Below, in pieces: positions 41,950-53,321 of a DNA stretch of 64,000 nucleotides. A program made the position numbers and the translations under genes. Source of the DNA: Thermoleptolyngbya sichuanensis A183 (lineage in GTDB: Bacteria > Cyanobacteriota > Cyanobacteriia > Elainellales > Elainellaceae). The first letter of the stretch is position 1, and each line of letters opens with the position of its first letter. The stretch spans positions 5,022,001-5,086,000 of the forward strand of contig NZ_CP053661.1 of assembly GCF_013177315.1 (NCBI RefSeq), in the 5' to 3' direction. The notes beneath the pieces are model-generated. The model was not told where the DNA came from. It was given only the letters and a program-made list of their open reading frames with translations, and made no database searches.

Positions 41950-42747
41950 ATGAGGTCACTATTTCAACGGAGTGCGGCGATCGCAGTAGCAAGCGGCATC
42001 GCGTTGACTGGTCTATTAGCGGGTGGGCTGCGCGTCTTGGCGTTGACCACCGAGCAAGTCATGGAACGTCTCCGCCCCATCCCTGTGTTTGCAGTTACCG
42101 ATGCCGATGGCACCCCGCTCGTTGCCACAACTGGGGAAGGAGATAACGCCACCCCCGTCGCAGGGGTCTTCATCAGCCGTCAAGACGCGCAGCAGTTTGT
42201 CGAGGGACTGAAATCTCGCAATCCCCAGCTTGGCAACTCGGTGCAAGTGACAACCGTTTCGCTGGCGGAAATTTTTGAACTGGCGGTGCGCCAGCAAAAC
42301 GACGATGATGCCCTGCGGTTCTACTTCGTGCCCATGCGTCAGCAGGTCGAGTCGGCCCGCACGGTACTCCAGCAAAATCGGCAAAATCCTGAGAATTTCG
42401 AGGGTGTTCCGCTGTTTTTCCTGGAATCGACCCAGGAGGGCGGTGGCTATCTCACCATTCAGCAGGGGAACCAGCGGGTGATTCCGATTTTCTTTACGCA
42501 GCAAGACTTGCAGGCAATGGTGACCCGGATTACCCAACAAGAGCCGAGTTTGGCAGGTCGGACGCGGGTTCAAGTGACCAGTTTGGAAACGCTGATCCAG
42601 ATTTTCCAAAGCAGCGATGATCCTGATTTGAATCAGGTGGTGCTGGTGCCGCCTCGCGAGACGCTGGAGTATATCCGGACGTTGCAGCCCAATGGCGGCA
42701 CAGCACCAGCCGGGGGCGGTCGCAATAGCGGCGGCAGAACCCGCTAG
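41950..42747 (+). CDS. Tic22 homologue, exported chaperone
   Basis: A 265-residue protein with a Sec-type signal peptide (about 1-31, cleavage after VLA). The mature region contains the Tic22 pattern: VMERLRPIPVFAVTDADGTPL, PVAGVFISRQDAQQFVEGL and VPLFFLESTQEGGGYL with VIPIFFTQQDL, which form two related halves. Tic22 in cyanobacteria is found in the periplasm and thylakoid lumen and is thought to be a chaperone for outer-membrane protein delivery; the chloroplast relative sits between the two envelopes. The Gly/Asn-rich tail is short. It is followed 18 bases later by prmC, probably in the same transcript. Confidence 0.9.
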   Translation: MRSLFQRSAAIAVASGIALTGLLAGGLRVLALTTEQVMERLRPIPVFAVTDADGTPLVATTGEGDNATPVAGVFISRQDAQQFVEGLKSRNPQLGNSVQVTTVSLAEIFELAVRQQNDDDALRFYFVPMRQQVESARTVLQQNRQNPENFEGVPLFFLESTQEGGGYLTIQQGNQRVIPIFFTQQDLQAMVTRITQQEPSLAGRTRVQVTSLETLIQIFQSSDDPDLNQVVLVPPRETLEYIRTLQPNGGTAPAGGGRNSGGRTR

Positions 42748-42764
42748 TCCCTGCTGTTGAAGCT

Positions 42765-43664
42765 GTGGTGAAGGAAACGGTAGCGGGCGATCGCCTCTGG
42801 CAGTGGCGACAATTGGCGCGTCAGGCGGCGATCGCCCATCAGGTCAGTCCAGCAGAGGTCGATTGGCTACTGCAACAGGGGGCCGACGTGGAGCCGCTGC
42901 TGCTGAAGCTGGGTCCACCGTTTCCACCAGAAATTTCGCTCAGCCGTTCCTTGGCTGACCTGACCCGGCTTTGGCAGGCGCGGCTGCGTGACCGAGTGCC
43001 CGTGCAATATCTGGTCGGTCGAGTTCCCTGGCGAGAGTTTGACCTGGCTGTGTCGCCAGCGGTTCTGATTCCCCGTCCAGAGACAGAACTGCTGATCGAC
43101 CTGGCAAACTCAGCGGCCTTGCAATATGGCTGGCCGGTTCAGGAAGTCAGCCGTTGGGCCGACCTGGGAACGGGCAGCGGGGCGATCGCCCTTGGGCTGG
43201 CCTCGGTCTTTCCGCTGGCTACGGTTCACGCGGTTGACTGGAGTGAACCCGCCCTGGCGATCGCCCGACAAAATGCTGATGCTGCTGGCTTGGGCGATCG
43301 CATCCAGTTTCACCAAGGCTCCTGGTTCGAGCCGCTAGCCTTCCTTGCCGGACAGCTACAGGGCATCGTCTCAAACCCGCCCTACATTCCCACCAGTGAT
43401 TTAACCCACCTAGACCCAGAGGTAGCTCGCCACGAACCCCACGCCGCGCTCGACGGCGGCCCCGACGGGCTAGACTGCATTCGCCACATTGTCCACACGG
43501 CCCCCCACTACCTGAAACCGGGCGGACTCTTGCTGCTGGAAATGATGGCCGGTCAGGCCCCAGCCGTCGCCCAACTCCTCAGCAACACGGGGCAATACGC
43601 CACGGTTCAGATTCATCCCGACCTGGCCGGAATCGAGCGATTTGCCGTCAGCGTGAGAAGGTGA
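42765..43664 (+). CDS. prmC: Release factor glutamine N5-methyltransferase
   Basis: A 299-residue HemK-type enzyme that methylates the Gln of the GGQ motif in release factors RF1 and RF2. It has the N-terminal helical bundle, the IPRPETELLID motif (102-112), SAM-binding DLGTGSGAIA (133-142) and the substrate-amide-binding NPPY (204-207). The start is GTG at 42765, with an immediately following GTG as an alternative. It lies 18 bases downstream of tic22. The tail of the gene runs up to a purine/pyrimidine repeat tract (43681-43797). Confidence 0.95.
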   Translation: MVKETVAGDRLWQWRQLARQAAIAHQVSPAEVDWLLQQGADVEPLLLKLGPPFPPEISLSRSLADLTRLWQARLRDRVPVQYLVGRVPWREFDLAVSPAVLIPRPETELLIDLANSAALQYGWPVQEVSRWADLGTGSGAIALGLASVFPLATVHAVDWSEPALAIARQNADAAGLGDRIQFHQGSWFEPLAFLAGQLQGIVSNPPYIPTSDLTHLDPEVARHEPHAALDGGPDGLDCIRHIVHTAPHYLKPGGLLLLEMMAGQAPAVAQLLSNTGQYATVQIHPDLAGIERFAVSVRR

Positions 43665-43680
43665 TAGGCAATAGGGACTT

Positions 43681-43797
43681 GAAGGAAGAGGGAAAAAGGA
43701 AGAACGAAAATAGAAAAGCGAAAACCTGCTCTTCCCTCTTTCCCTTCTTCGCTCTTCCCTCTTTTCGTTCTTCGTTCTTCCCTCTTCGTTCTTCCCT
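43681..43797. repeat. Purine tract followed by complementary pyrimidine tract
   Basis: GAAGGAAGAGGG-type heptamers on the plus strand are followed by CTTCCCTCTTTCCC-type sequence that can pair with them. It separates the convergent genes prmC and 43799-44290, so a large imperfect hairpin here could act as a bidirectional transcription end. Similar to 20742-20862. Confidence 0.75.
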
Positions 43798-43798
43798 C

Positions 43799-44290
43799 TC
43801 ACTTTCCCCACAGCGTCGTGTCCATCCGCGCCCGCAACTCTTCGGGAAACTCGCCCGTATGCACCTGTTCCCGCAGCGCCTCTGGATCACCCCAGGACAC
43901 CAGTTCCAGATACGTGCGGGCTGCGCCCAGCGGATTGCCGTCTAGGTCAAAGAGTTCCAGCCAGCCGTCATCGCCATCGGTCGTCGTCACCACGGCATAC
44001 ACCGCGCCGTTGGGTGCGCCCTCCATCGGCACTTGAGAAACAGACACCGAACCCCAGTCGTGCTGCATCACGTGTTCATCGTAAAAATCGTAGGCAGCCT
44101 GGACACTGGCGGGCAGGGGAGGCGTGCTTGCAATGCCGATGCCACCGATCGCATTCTGACGCAGCGGCATTTCCTCAGTCGCATCTTCTCCGCTTTGATA
44201 GGCGGCGTATTTGGCTTGCCAAAAGGTTTTGAGTAGGCTGGCACACTGCTGCTGCACGGGCGTTGGGTCTGGGCTGAGCGGATTATCCAT
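43799..44290 (-). CDS. Conserved cyanobacterial protein, function unknown
   Basis: A 163-residue, acidic, probably soluble protein. The ATG at 44290 is chosen because the longer upstream frame is not protein-like. It has an N-terminal helical part (CASLLKTFWQAKYAAYQSG), then a beta-rich region with GSVSVSQVPMEG, VYAVVTTTDGDDGWLELFD, GAARTYLELVSW and an end of LRARMDTTLWG. The pattern of a small globular sensor or binding protein is all that can be seen. It is convergent with prmC, with a repeat tract between. No catalytic motif is seen. Confidence 0.7.
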   Translation of the reverse strand: MDNPLSPDPTPVQQQCASLLKTFWQAKYAAYQSGEDATEEMPLRQNAIGGIGIASTPPLPASVQAAYDFYDEHVMQHDWGSVSVSQVPMEGAPNGAVYAVVTTTDGDDGWLELFDLDGNPLGAARTYLELVSWGDPEALREQVHTGEFPEELRARMDTTLWGK

Positions 44291-44495
44291 ATTAGGAGAA
44301 TTTATTGGGAGAATTACCTTGGGAGAATTACGCAGTGGTGAGGTGAGCGATAGTGGTGAGCAGGGTTTCGGTGGGTAGCGTACCGCAGTCGAGGCGCGGC
44401 ACAACGGGGAAATTTGGCATTGAACCGTTGCCTTAACCCTTTGCAATCCGTAGAATAGCGCGAGTTTCAGATTAGCTAAAATCCCCTGTGTTTTC

Positions 44496-44602
44496 TAAGT
44501 AGATAGACCAGATTAAAAAACAGATCCTGAACCCTGCGCCGCCCGCGCAGCGGGCGGCACAGGGTCTTTGGGCTTTATGTTTATTAATGTCCACCTAACT
44601 TA
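44496..44602. mobile_element. 106-bp MITE-like element, copy B (opposite orientation)
   Basis: Reverse complement of the element at 19050-19155 with about 90% identity, bounded by TAAGTAG and CTAACTTA. The central GC hairpin is conserved. The element ends 28 bases before the ATG of the tsaC gene, so it must occupy that gene's promoter or leader region. Confidence 0.8.
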
Positions 44603-44629
44603 TTGTGGTGTCTGTGATACCTCTCTGCT

Positions 44630-45250
44630 ATGCCGCAAGTGTCTCTGGCTGAACTGGTTGATGTCGCTCGGCGGGGTGCTGGGCTGATTAGCTTCCCGAC
44701 GGATACCGTGCCCGCGCTGGCAACGCGACCAGATGCGGCGGGGCTGATCTATGCCGCCAAGCAGCGGGACGAGCGCAAGCCGCTGATTTTGATGGGCGGC
44801 AGTGTGGAAGATTTGTGGGCGTTTGTGGCAGGGGATAGAGCGGCAAAGGCGCAGTGGCAGGCGGCGGCAGAGCGCTACTTTCCGGGGGCGGTGACGCTGG
44901 TGCTGCCTGCGGGCGATCGCCTCCCCCGCGCCATGAACCCGACCGACCCAACGACCATCGGCATCCGTGTACCCGACCATGCCCTAGCCCGACATCTGCT
45001 GGCGCAGACAGGCCCATTGGCCACCACCAGCGTTAACCGCTCTGGAGAACCCGCGTTGCAAAATCTGTCAGACATTAACGCACAGTTTCCCGATGTTTAT
45101 ACGCTGACCGAAGCAGCACTGGACGAACTGGGGCGATCGCTCTCGGTGTCTGCCACCTATGCGGGTTCTGGAACCCCCTCAACGGTGGTGAAATGGACGG
45201 ATCAAGGCTGGCTCGTTTTGCGGCAGGGCCAGGTCGTTTTCCAGCCATAG
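44630..45250 (+). CDS. tsaC: L-threonylcarbamoyladenylate synthase (YrdC/Sua5 type)
   Basis: A 206-residue YrdC-domain protein. It shows FPTDTVPAL (22-30), AAKQRDERKPL (42-52; the Lys and Arg that bind substrate) and TTSVNRSGEPAL, the conserved SxN motif. It makes threonylcarbamoyl-AMP from Thr, bicarbonate and ATP, the first step of t6A tRNA modification. It lacks the extra Sua5 domain, so it is of the short TsaC class. The MITE-like element ends just upstream. The CHAD gene follows 49 bases later on the same strand. Confidence 0.93.
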   Translation: MPQVSLAELVDVARRGAGLISFPTDTVPALATRPDAAGLIYAAKQRDERKPLILMGGSVEDLWAFVAGDRAAKAQWQAAAERYFPGAVTLVLPAGDRLPRAMNPTDPTTIGIRVPDHALARHLLAQTGPLATTSVNRSGEPALQNLSDINAQFPDVYTLTEAALDELGRSLSVSATYAGSGTPSTVVKWTDQGWLVLRQGQVVFQP

Positions 45251-45299
45251 GCTGCAAAAGCCGTAAGTTAAGATAAGACTAAAAATTGGTAAATTTCCT

Positions 45300-46274
45300 A
45301 TGAAAACCGAGCAGCGGAGCAAGGGCAAGCAACCCAGGCAAAGCAAGCAAATCAGGCAACCCAAGGAACAGCCAACGCCTCAACCCTTGACCTTGGGAGA
45401 GTATGCCCATCGCATCGTGGACGAGCAGTATCGCCAGATGGTGAAGCACGAAAAGCACGTCCTGGCAGATACCGACCCGGAGCATCTCCACCAAATGCGC
45501 GTTCATAGCCGTCGGCTCTATACGGCACTGCAAGTATTCGGAGCCGCCATCGATTTGCCCAAGGCGGCACATTCCAAGCGCGTGCGATCGCTCACCAAGG
45601 CACTGGGCAAACTGCGGGATCTGGACGTGCAAATCGCCACGCTCCAGACAGACTATCATCCCCATCTGAGCCAGCCAGAGCAGGCGTATCTCGAAACGGT
45701 GATCGCCGCACTCCAGCAAAAGCGCCGCAAAACCCTTGCAGGCACCCGCGACATCCTCAGCCAGAGCCGCTATCAAGACCTGAAAACCGCCTACGAAACC
45801 TGGCTCAGCGCTCCCCGGTTCACGCCACTGGCTCAAATCCCCATTGTGACCGTTCTGCCCGACCTGCTCAGCCCGTTGCTATCGACCTCGCTGCTACACC
45901 CCGGCTGGCTCATTGCCACCGAAGCGTTGACCGAAGACACCGCCCCAACGCTGCACGACCTCCGCAAAGCCTGCAAGCACGTTCGTTACCAGGCAGAGTT
46001 TTTCGTCAGCTTCTATGGCGCTCAGTTCAAAGCCTGGATCGCTGGGCTAAAGTCGCTACAAGACAGCCTTGGTAGCTTGCAAGATATTCAGGTGCTGCTG
46101 GAGCTGCTATCCGACGTGCTGCCCAAAGGCACGGAGCTATTAGAACTGCGGCAAATGGTGCAATCCAACCAGCAGCAAATTTTGGCGAACTGGAACCAAA
46201 CACGCCTCCAGCATCTCGACCCAGCCTCGCGCTACCAGCTTTATGAAATGCTGCTCCAGCCAGTGTTAGAGTGA
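45300..46274 (+). CDS. CHAD-domain protein
   Basis: A 324-residue, helix-rich protein with the CHAD (conserved histidine alpha-helical) domain over most of its length. A basic head (KTEQRSKGKQPRQSKQ) is followed by HLHQMRVHSRRLYTALQVF with conserved His and Arg, LGKLRDLDVQI, and, in the second half, LHDLRKACKHVRYQAEFF and SLQDSLGSLQDIQVLLE. The family binds inorganic polyphosphate through conserved basic residues and is found with polyphosphate granules or triphosphate-tunnel enzymes. No CYTH domain or ppk gene is adjacent. A good terminator follows (46442-46471). Confidence 0.92.
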   Translation: MKTEQRSKGKQPRQSKQIRQPKEQPTPQPLTLGEYAHRIVDEQYRQMVKHEKHVLADTDPEHLHQMRVHSRRLYTALQVFGAAIDLPKAAHSKRVRSLTKALGKLRDLDVQIATLQTDYHPHLSQPEQAYLETVIAALQQKRRKTLAGTRDILSQSRYQDLKTAYETWLSAPRFTPLAQIPIVTVLPDLLSPLLSTSLLHPGWLIATEALTEDTAPTLHDLRKACKHVRYQAEFFVSFYGAQFKAWIAGLKSLQDSLGSLQDIQVLLELLSDVLPKGTELLELRQMVQSNQQQILANWNQTRLQHLDPASRYQLYEMLLQPVLE

Positions 46275-46441
46275 TGCAGCATTGACGCACTGATAAATGA
46301 GCTGGCGCACTGAGATTGACACGCCGAGAAATGACCGGAGGAGGAGTGAACCGGGTGAGAGAATTGCTCACCCCCTTATCCCCGCTCCGCCCCATCTCCC
46401 CGCCCTCTTTGTTTTGCAACAAAACTTATCACTTCTCTCAG

Positions 46442-46471
46442 CCTGATTCCATCCACAGAATCAGGTTTTTT
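46442..46471 (+). terminator. Rho-independent terminator after the CHAD gene
   Basis: CCTGATTC (46442-46449) pairs with GAATCAGG (46458-46465) around an 8-base loop and is followed by six T. It isolates the apcE transcription unit. Confidence 0.85.
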
Positions 46472-50118
<3,647 letters not shown>

Positions 50119-50231
50119 GAACCGGGCAGTAGGGCTTGGGAGTTAGGGCGGTCGGTCTATGCGGCTTATGCGGCTGCCCTGGCTGGATCGTCTAGTCAAG
50201 CTCACAGGCTGATTTGACCCGTTGAATAGAA

Positions 50232-50267
50232 AAGCCTCGGCATAATTCTCCGCCGAGGCTTTTTTTG
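50232..50267 (+). terminator. Strong Rho-independent terminator after apcE
   Basis: AAGCCTCGGC (50232-50241) pairs perfectly with GCCGAGGCTT (50252-50261), followed by a T-run to 50266. It lies 114 bases after the stop codon. Confidence 0.92.
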
Positions 50268-50333
50268 GGCAAGAGTCAGGGGAATCAGAGGGCAGGGTTA
50301 ACTGGTAGACCCAACCCTCAACCCCAAACCTTC

Positions 50334-50420
50334 AGGACTTACGCACGATAAGTTTTCTAGGATTTTGGACGATTTCTCGCGGGTGCAGCCCGCGAGAAAT
50401 CGTCCAACTGCGTAAGTCCT
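50334..50420. mobile_element. 88-bp MITE-like element, copy 3
   Basis: Same orientation as the copy at 10845-10933, with AGGACTTACGCA at the left end, GCGTAAGTCCT at the right, and a perfect inner palindrome of CGATTTCTCGCGGG around a short loop. It lies between the apcE terminator and the end of the DUF1824 gene. Confidence 0.75.
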
Positions 50421-50424
50421 AACC

Positions 50425-50841
50425 CTAATCCCACAAATCTAGGGGTAGATGCCCATAGAGGTCGTTGATGTCGTCGGGATCAGCAGACTGACAGGAAACT
50501 AGCACGCCGCGATGCTCACCAGGATAAGTGTCTACGTAGCACAGGCTTGATTTGGGATTGAACTTGAGATAGACCGGGCCTTCCAGCGAAACCGCTGGCG
50601 GCTGGGGTGCATAGCCAAGGGCGATCGCATATTGTTCTAGAGCAGCCCAACCTTCTGCCTGAGAACTGGCGCAAACCCCTAGCATTTGGTAATCCGAGTG
50701 CTGTGCGACCAGCCTCAGCGCTTCACGGAGACTCGCTTTTTCTTCAGCCGACTGCACAGACGCAGCAGTCTGACAATCGAACTGCTTGAGCAGGCGATGG
50801 GCCTGGTCGCAGGTGAGGGCGATCGCCTTAGAATCCGTCAT
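50425..50841 (-). CDS. DUF1824 family protein
   Basis: A 138-residue cyanobacterial protein of DUF1824; the ATG at 50841 is preferred over a TTG four codons upstream. The C-terminal signature is clear: PVYLKFNPK, CYVDTYPGEHRGVLVSCQS and INDLYGHLPLDLWD. The N-terminal half is helical (EKASLREALRLVAQHSDYQ). DUF1824 structures known to me are small alpha/beta folds with no assigned function; the family is nearly confined to cyanobacteria and plastid-bearing relatives. It lies 31 bases downstream of the Pro/Ala/Glu repeat gene on the same strand and is probably co-transcribed. Confidence 0.88.
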   Translation of the reverse strand: MTDSKAIALTCDQAHRLLKQFDCQTAASVQSAEEKASLREALRLVAQHSDYQMLGVCASSQAEGWAALEQYAIALGYAPQPPAVSLEGPVYLKFNPKSSLCYVDTYPGEHRGVLVSCQSADPDDINDLYGHLPLDLWD

Positions 50842-50872
50842 AACTCTGGCCAATCCCTAAGCTAATCCCTAA

Positions 50873-51733
50873 CTATGCCTTAGAGGTTTCCGGTTCGGCA
50901 GCGGCCTCAGGCTCCGCAGTTTCTTCATCAACAGGCGCTTCTGCCACAGGTTCCGGCATAGGTTCGGGTTCGGGCGCAGGTGCTTCGGCCGCAGGTTCCG
51001 GCATAGGTTCGGGTTCCGGCTCTGGCGCGGGTGCTTCGGCCGCAGGTTCCGGCATAGGTTCAGGTTCCGGCTCTGGCGCGGGTGCTTCGGCAGCGGGTTC
51101 GGGTTCCGGTGCAGGCGCTTCGGCAGCGGGTTCCGGATCAGCAGCGGATTCTGGTTCGGGCGCGGGTGCTTCGGCAACAGGTTCGGGTTCCGGTGCAGGC
51201 GCTTCGGCAGCGGGTTCCGGATCAGCAGCGGATTCTGGTTCGGGCGCGGGTGCTTCGGCAGCGGGTTCGGGTTCCGGTGCAGGCGCTTCGGCAGCGGGTT
51301 CCGGTGCAGGTTCCGGTTCCGCAGCAGGCTCAGGTGCAGGCGCTTCAGCCACCTCTGCAACGACTTCCTCTGGGACAGCTTCTTCGGCGACAACTTCTGC
51401 TGTTGCTGCTTCTAGTGCTGCGTCCTCGGCTGCGATTTCCTCTGGCGGCGGCTCTTCAACGGTTTTTTTCTGGCTTGGCTTGGGCCCGCGCATCAGGGCA
51501 GGGCTAACCGAGGGCGAGGGGCGATCGTCTCGATCACGCCCGCCTTTGCCCTTGCGACGCTGGCGATCGCCCGATCGGGAATCATCCGATCGCTCACGCG
51601 GCGACTCATCTCCACCTGTACGTTCGCCTTTTTTAACCGGGCGCGGCTTGTTGCCGCCGGATGGAGTGCTAGAAGTAGTCTCAGACGCTTCCTGGGTCTG
51701 ACGCTCAGATTTTTTGATAGGACGTTCAACCAT
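50873..51733 (-). CDS. Charge-segregated low-complexity protein (basic head, PEPA-repeat tail)
   Basis: A 286-residue protein without a globular domain. Residues 1-90 are basic and hydrophilic (VERPIKKSERQ, RRKGKGGRDRD, ALMRGPKPSQKK), a head I recall as conserved in cyanobacterial proteins of unknown role. Residues 92-286 are acidic and built from Ala/Glu/Pro repeats such as AEAPAPEPE, AADPEPAAEAPAPEPE and PMPEPAAEAPAPE, encoded by imperfect DNA repeats of 15-80 bases. The layout suggests an intrinsically disordered adaptor that binds nucleic acid or ribosomes by its head. It lies between rsmB and DUF1824 on the same strand. Confidence 0.75.
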   Translation of the reverse strand: MVERPIKKSERQTQEASETTSSTPSGGNKPRPVKKGERTGGDESPRERSDDSRSGDRQRRKGKGGRDRDDRPSPSVSPALMRGPKPSQKKTVEEPPPEEIAAEDAALEAATAEVVAEEAVPEEVVAEVAEAPAPEPAAEPEPAPEPAAEAPAPEPEPAAEAPAPEPESAADPEPAAEAPAPEPEPVAEAPAPEPESAADPEPAAEAPAPEPEPAAEAPAPEPEPEPMPEPAAEAPAPEPEPEPMPEPAAEAPAPEPEPMPEPVAEAPVDEETAEPEAAAEPETSKA

Positions 51734-51828
51734 AACGCTCAGCTATACCCTGCCGCAACAATCATTCACTATCTGTTAATCGTAACAGTGCAGGTCAAAC
51801 GCAACCGAGATTCGCACCGAGATCGACG

Positions 51829-53235
51829 TTATTTTGCCATATCCCCCTGATCTGGATTGCCAGCAGGCAGGGTGCGGTCGCTGGAAATCAGTCTTGCCAT
51901 AAAAAAGCCATCCAGGTCGTGCTGATGGGGCAAAATGCGAAGCCAGCCCTGCGGCTGTTGAAACTGGATAGCGGGATGATCGGTGGGCAGCAGGTCGATT
52001 TTCCACTGAGGCTGGGCGGCCAGAAAATCCTGCACAACGCGCTCGTTTTCGTCAGGATGCAGCGTGCAGGTAGCATAGACCAGCGTACCGCCCGGTTTGA
52101 CCCAGGTAGCGACGCGGTGCAGCAGTTCAGCCTGTAGCTGGGAAAGCTCCTGCACAGAGTCGGGGGTTTGCCGCCAGCGGGCATCGGCATGGCGGTGCAG
52201 CGTGCCCAGTCCCGAACAGGGCGCATCCAGCAGCACCCGGTCTGCCTGCTTGGGGAACTGGGTGAGGGTGCGGCTGTCGCCAGGACAGAGTTGGATGCTG
52301 GTGAGTTGCAGTCGTTCGGCATTTTGCAGCACTTTTTTGAGGCGGTTGGCGCTGCGATCGCCCGCCCAAACCACGCCGCGATCGCCCATCAGTTCTGCCA
52401 GGTGCGTCGTCTTGCCGCCCGGCGCAGCGCAGGCATCGATCACCGTTTCCCCAGGCTGCGGGTCGAGCAGCATCCCCACAAGCTGGGCGCTGGCATCCTG
52501 CACCGACCACCAGCCCTCTGCATAGCCCGGTAGCGCTGGAATTGCGCCCCGATGGTTTCGCAGCCGCAGCGCTTGGGGAAAGCCCGTCAACCGTTCCACG
52601 GCTACGTCCGCCGCCTGCATGGCGGCCTCCACCTGTTCTACCGAAGCCCGCAGGGGATTTACCCGCAGGTCAATACTGGGCGGCTGATTAAACCAGTTGC
52701 AGAGTTGCTCAGCATCAGTTTCGCCAAATTGGGCGATCCACTGCTGCACGATCCAGTCGGGCATACTGTGTGCAATGCCGATGCGCGAAACCGGGTCGGC
52801 TGGCAGGTTCAGCGGGTCACCCGCCTCGCGCTCTGCGGCTTGTCGAATATACCCCCGCAGCAGCCCGTTCACGAAACCCGCCAGCCCTGCAAAGCCGTTG
52901 CCCTTGGCCAGGTCTACGGTTGTATCGACTGCCGCCGAGGGGGGAATGTGGCTGAGATAGCGCAGTTGATAAAGTCCCAAATGCAAGATGAGTCGCAGAT
53001 TGGGCGGCTGCTGGTCGGCGGGTTTTGTGGCCAGTTGGCTAATTAGGGCATCGAGGGTGCGCTGTCGCCGCACACAGCCGTAGACCAGTTCGGTGGCCAA
53101 GCGGCAATCGCGCTCCGACAGATCACCCCGGTGCAGCCGTTTGTCCAGCGCCGCATCGGCAAATGCGCCCCGCTCTACATCCCGCAGCGCGTCTAGGGCA
53201 ACCTGCCTCAAGTTTTGGCCTACAGTTTGACTCAT
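51829..53235 (-). CDS. rsmB: 16S rRNA m5C967 methyltransferase
   Basis: A 468-residue RsmB (Sun) protein that methylates C967 of 16S rRNA. The N-terminal NusB-like RNA-binding domain covers about 1-150 (RQVALDALRDVERGAFADAA, LVYGCVRRQRTLD), and the C-terminal NOL1/NOP2/Sun catalytic domain has SAM-binding VIDACAAPGGKTTHLAELM, DAPCSGLGTLHRHADARW and YATCTLHPDENE, with both catalytic cysteines. Length is slightly above the usual 430 residues. It begins a likely transcript with the PEPA-repeat and DUF1824 genes. The plus-strand gene at 53322 is divergent. Confidence 0.95.
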   Translation of the reverse strand: MSQTVGQNLRQVALDALRDVERGAFADAALDKRLHRGDLSERDCRLATELVYGCVRRQRTLDALISQLATKPADQQPPNLRLILHLGLYQLRYLSHIPPSAAVDTTVDLAKGNGFAGLAGFVNGLLRGYIRQAAEREAGDPLNLPADPVSRIGIAHSMPDWIVQQWIAQFGETDAEQLCNWFNQPPSIDLRVNPLRASVEQVEAAMQAADVAVERLTGFPQALRLRNHRGAIPALPGYAEGWWSVQDASAQLVGMLLDPQPGETVIDACAAPGGKTTHLAELMGDRGVVWAGDRSANRLKKVLQNAERLQLTSIQLCPGDSRTLTQFPKQADRVLLDAPCSGLGTLHRHADARWRQTPDSVQELSQLQAELLHRVATWVKPGGTLVYATCTLHPDENERVVQDFLAAQPQWKIDLLPTDHPAIQFQQPQGWLRILPHQHDLDGFFMARLISSDRTLPAGNPDQGDMAK

Positions 53236-53321
53236 ACTGACTACCGTAGCTAAAAAGCTGGTGCGAAAATCAGATCTGCCCTAGTTTGGCGCTCAAAACC
53301 TGTTTCCCAACGCAATCCTCG

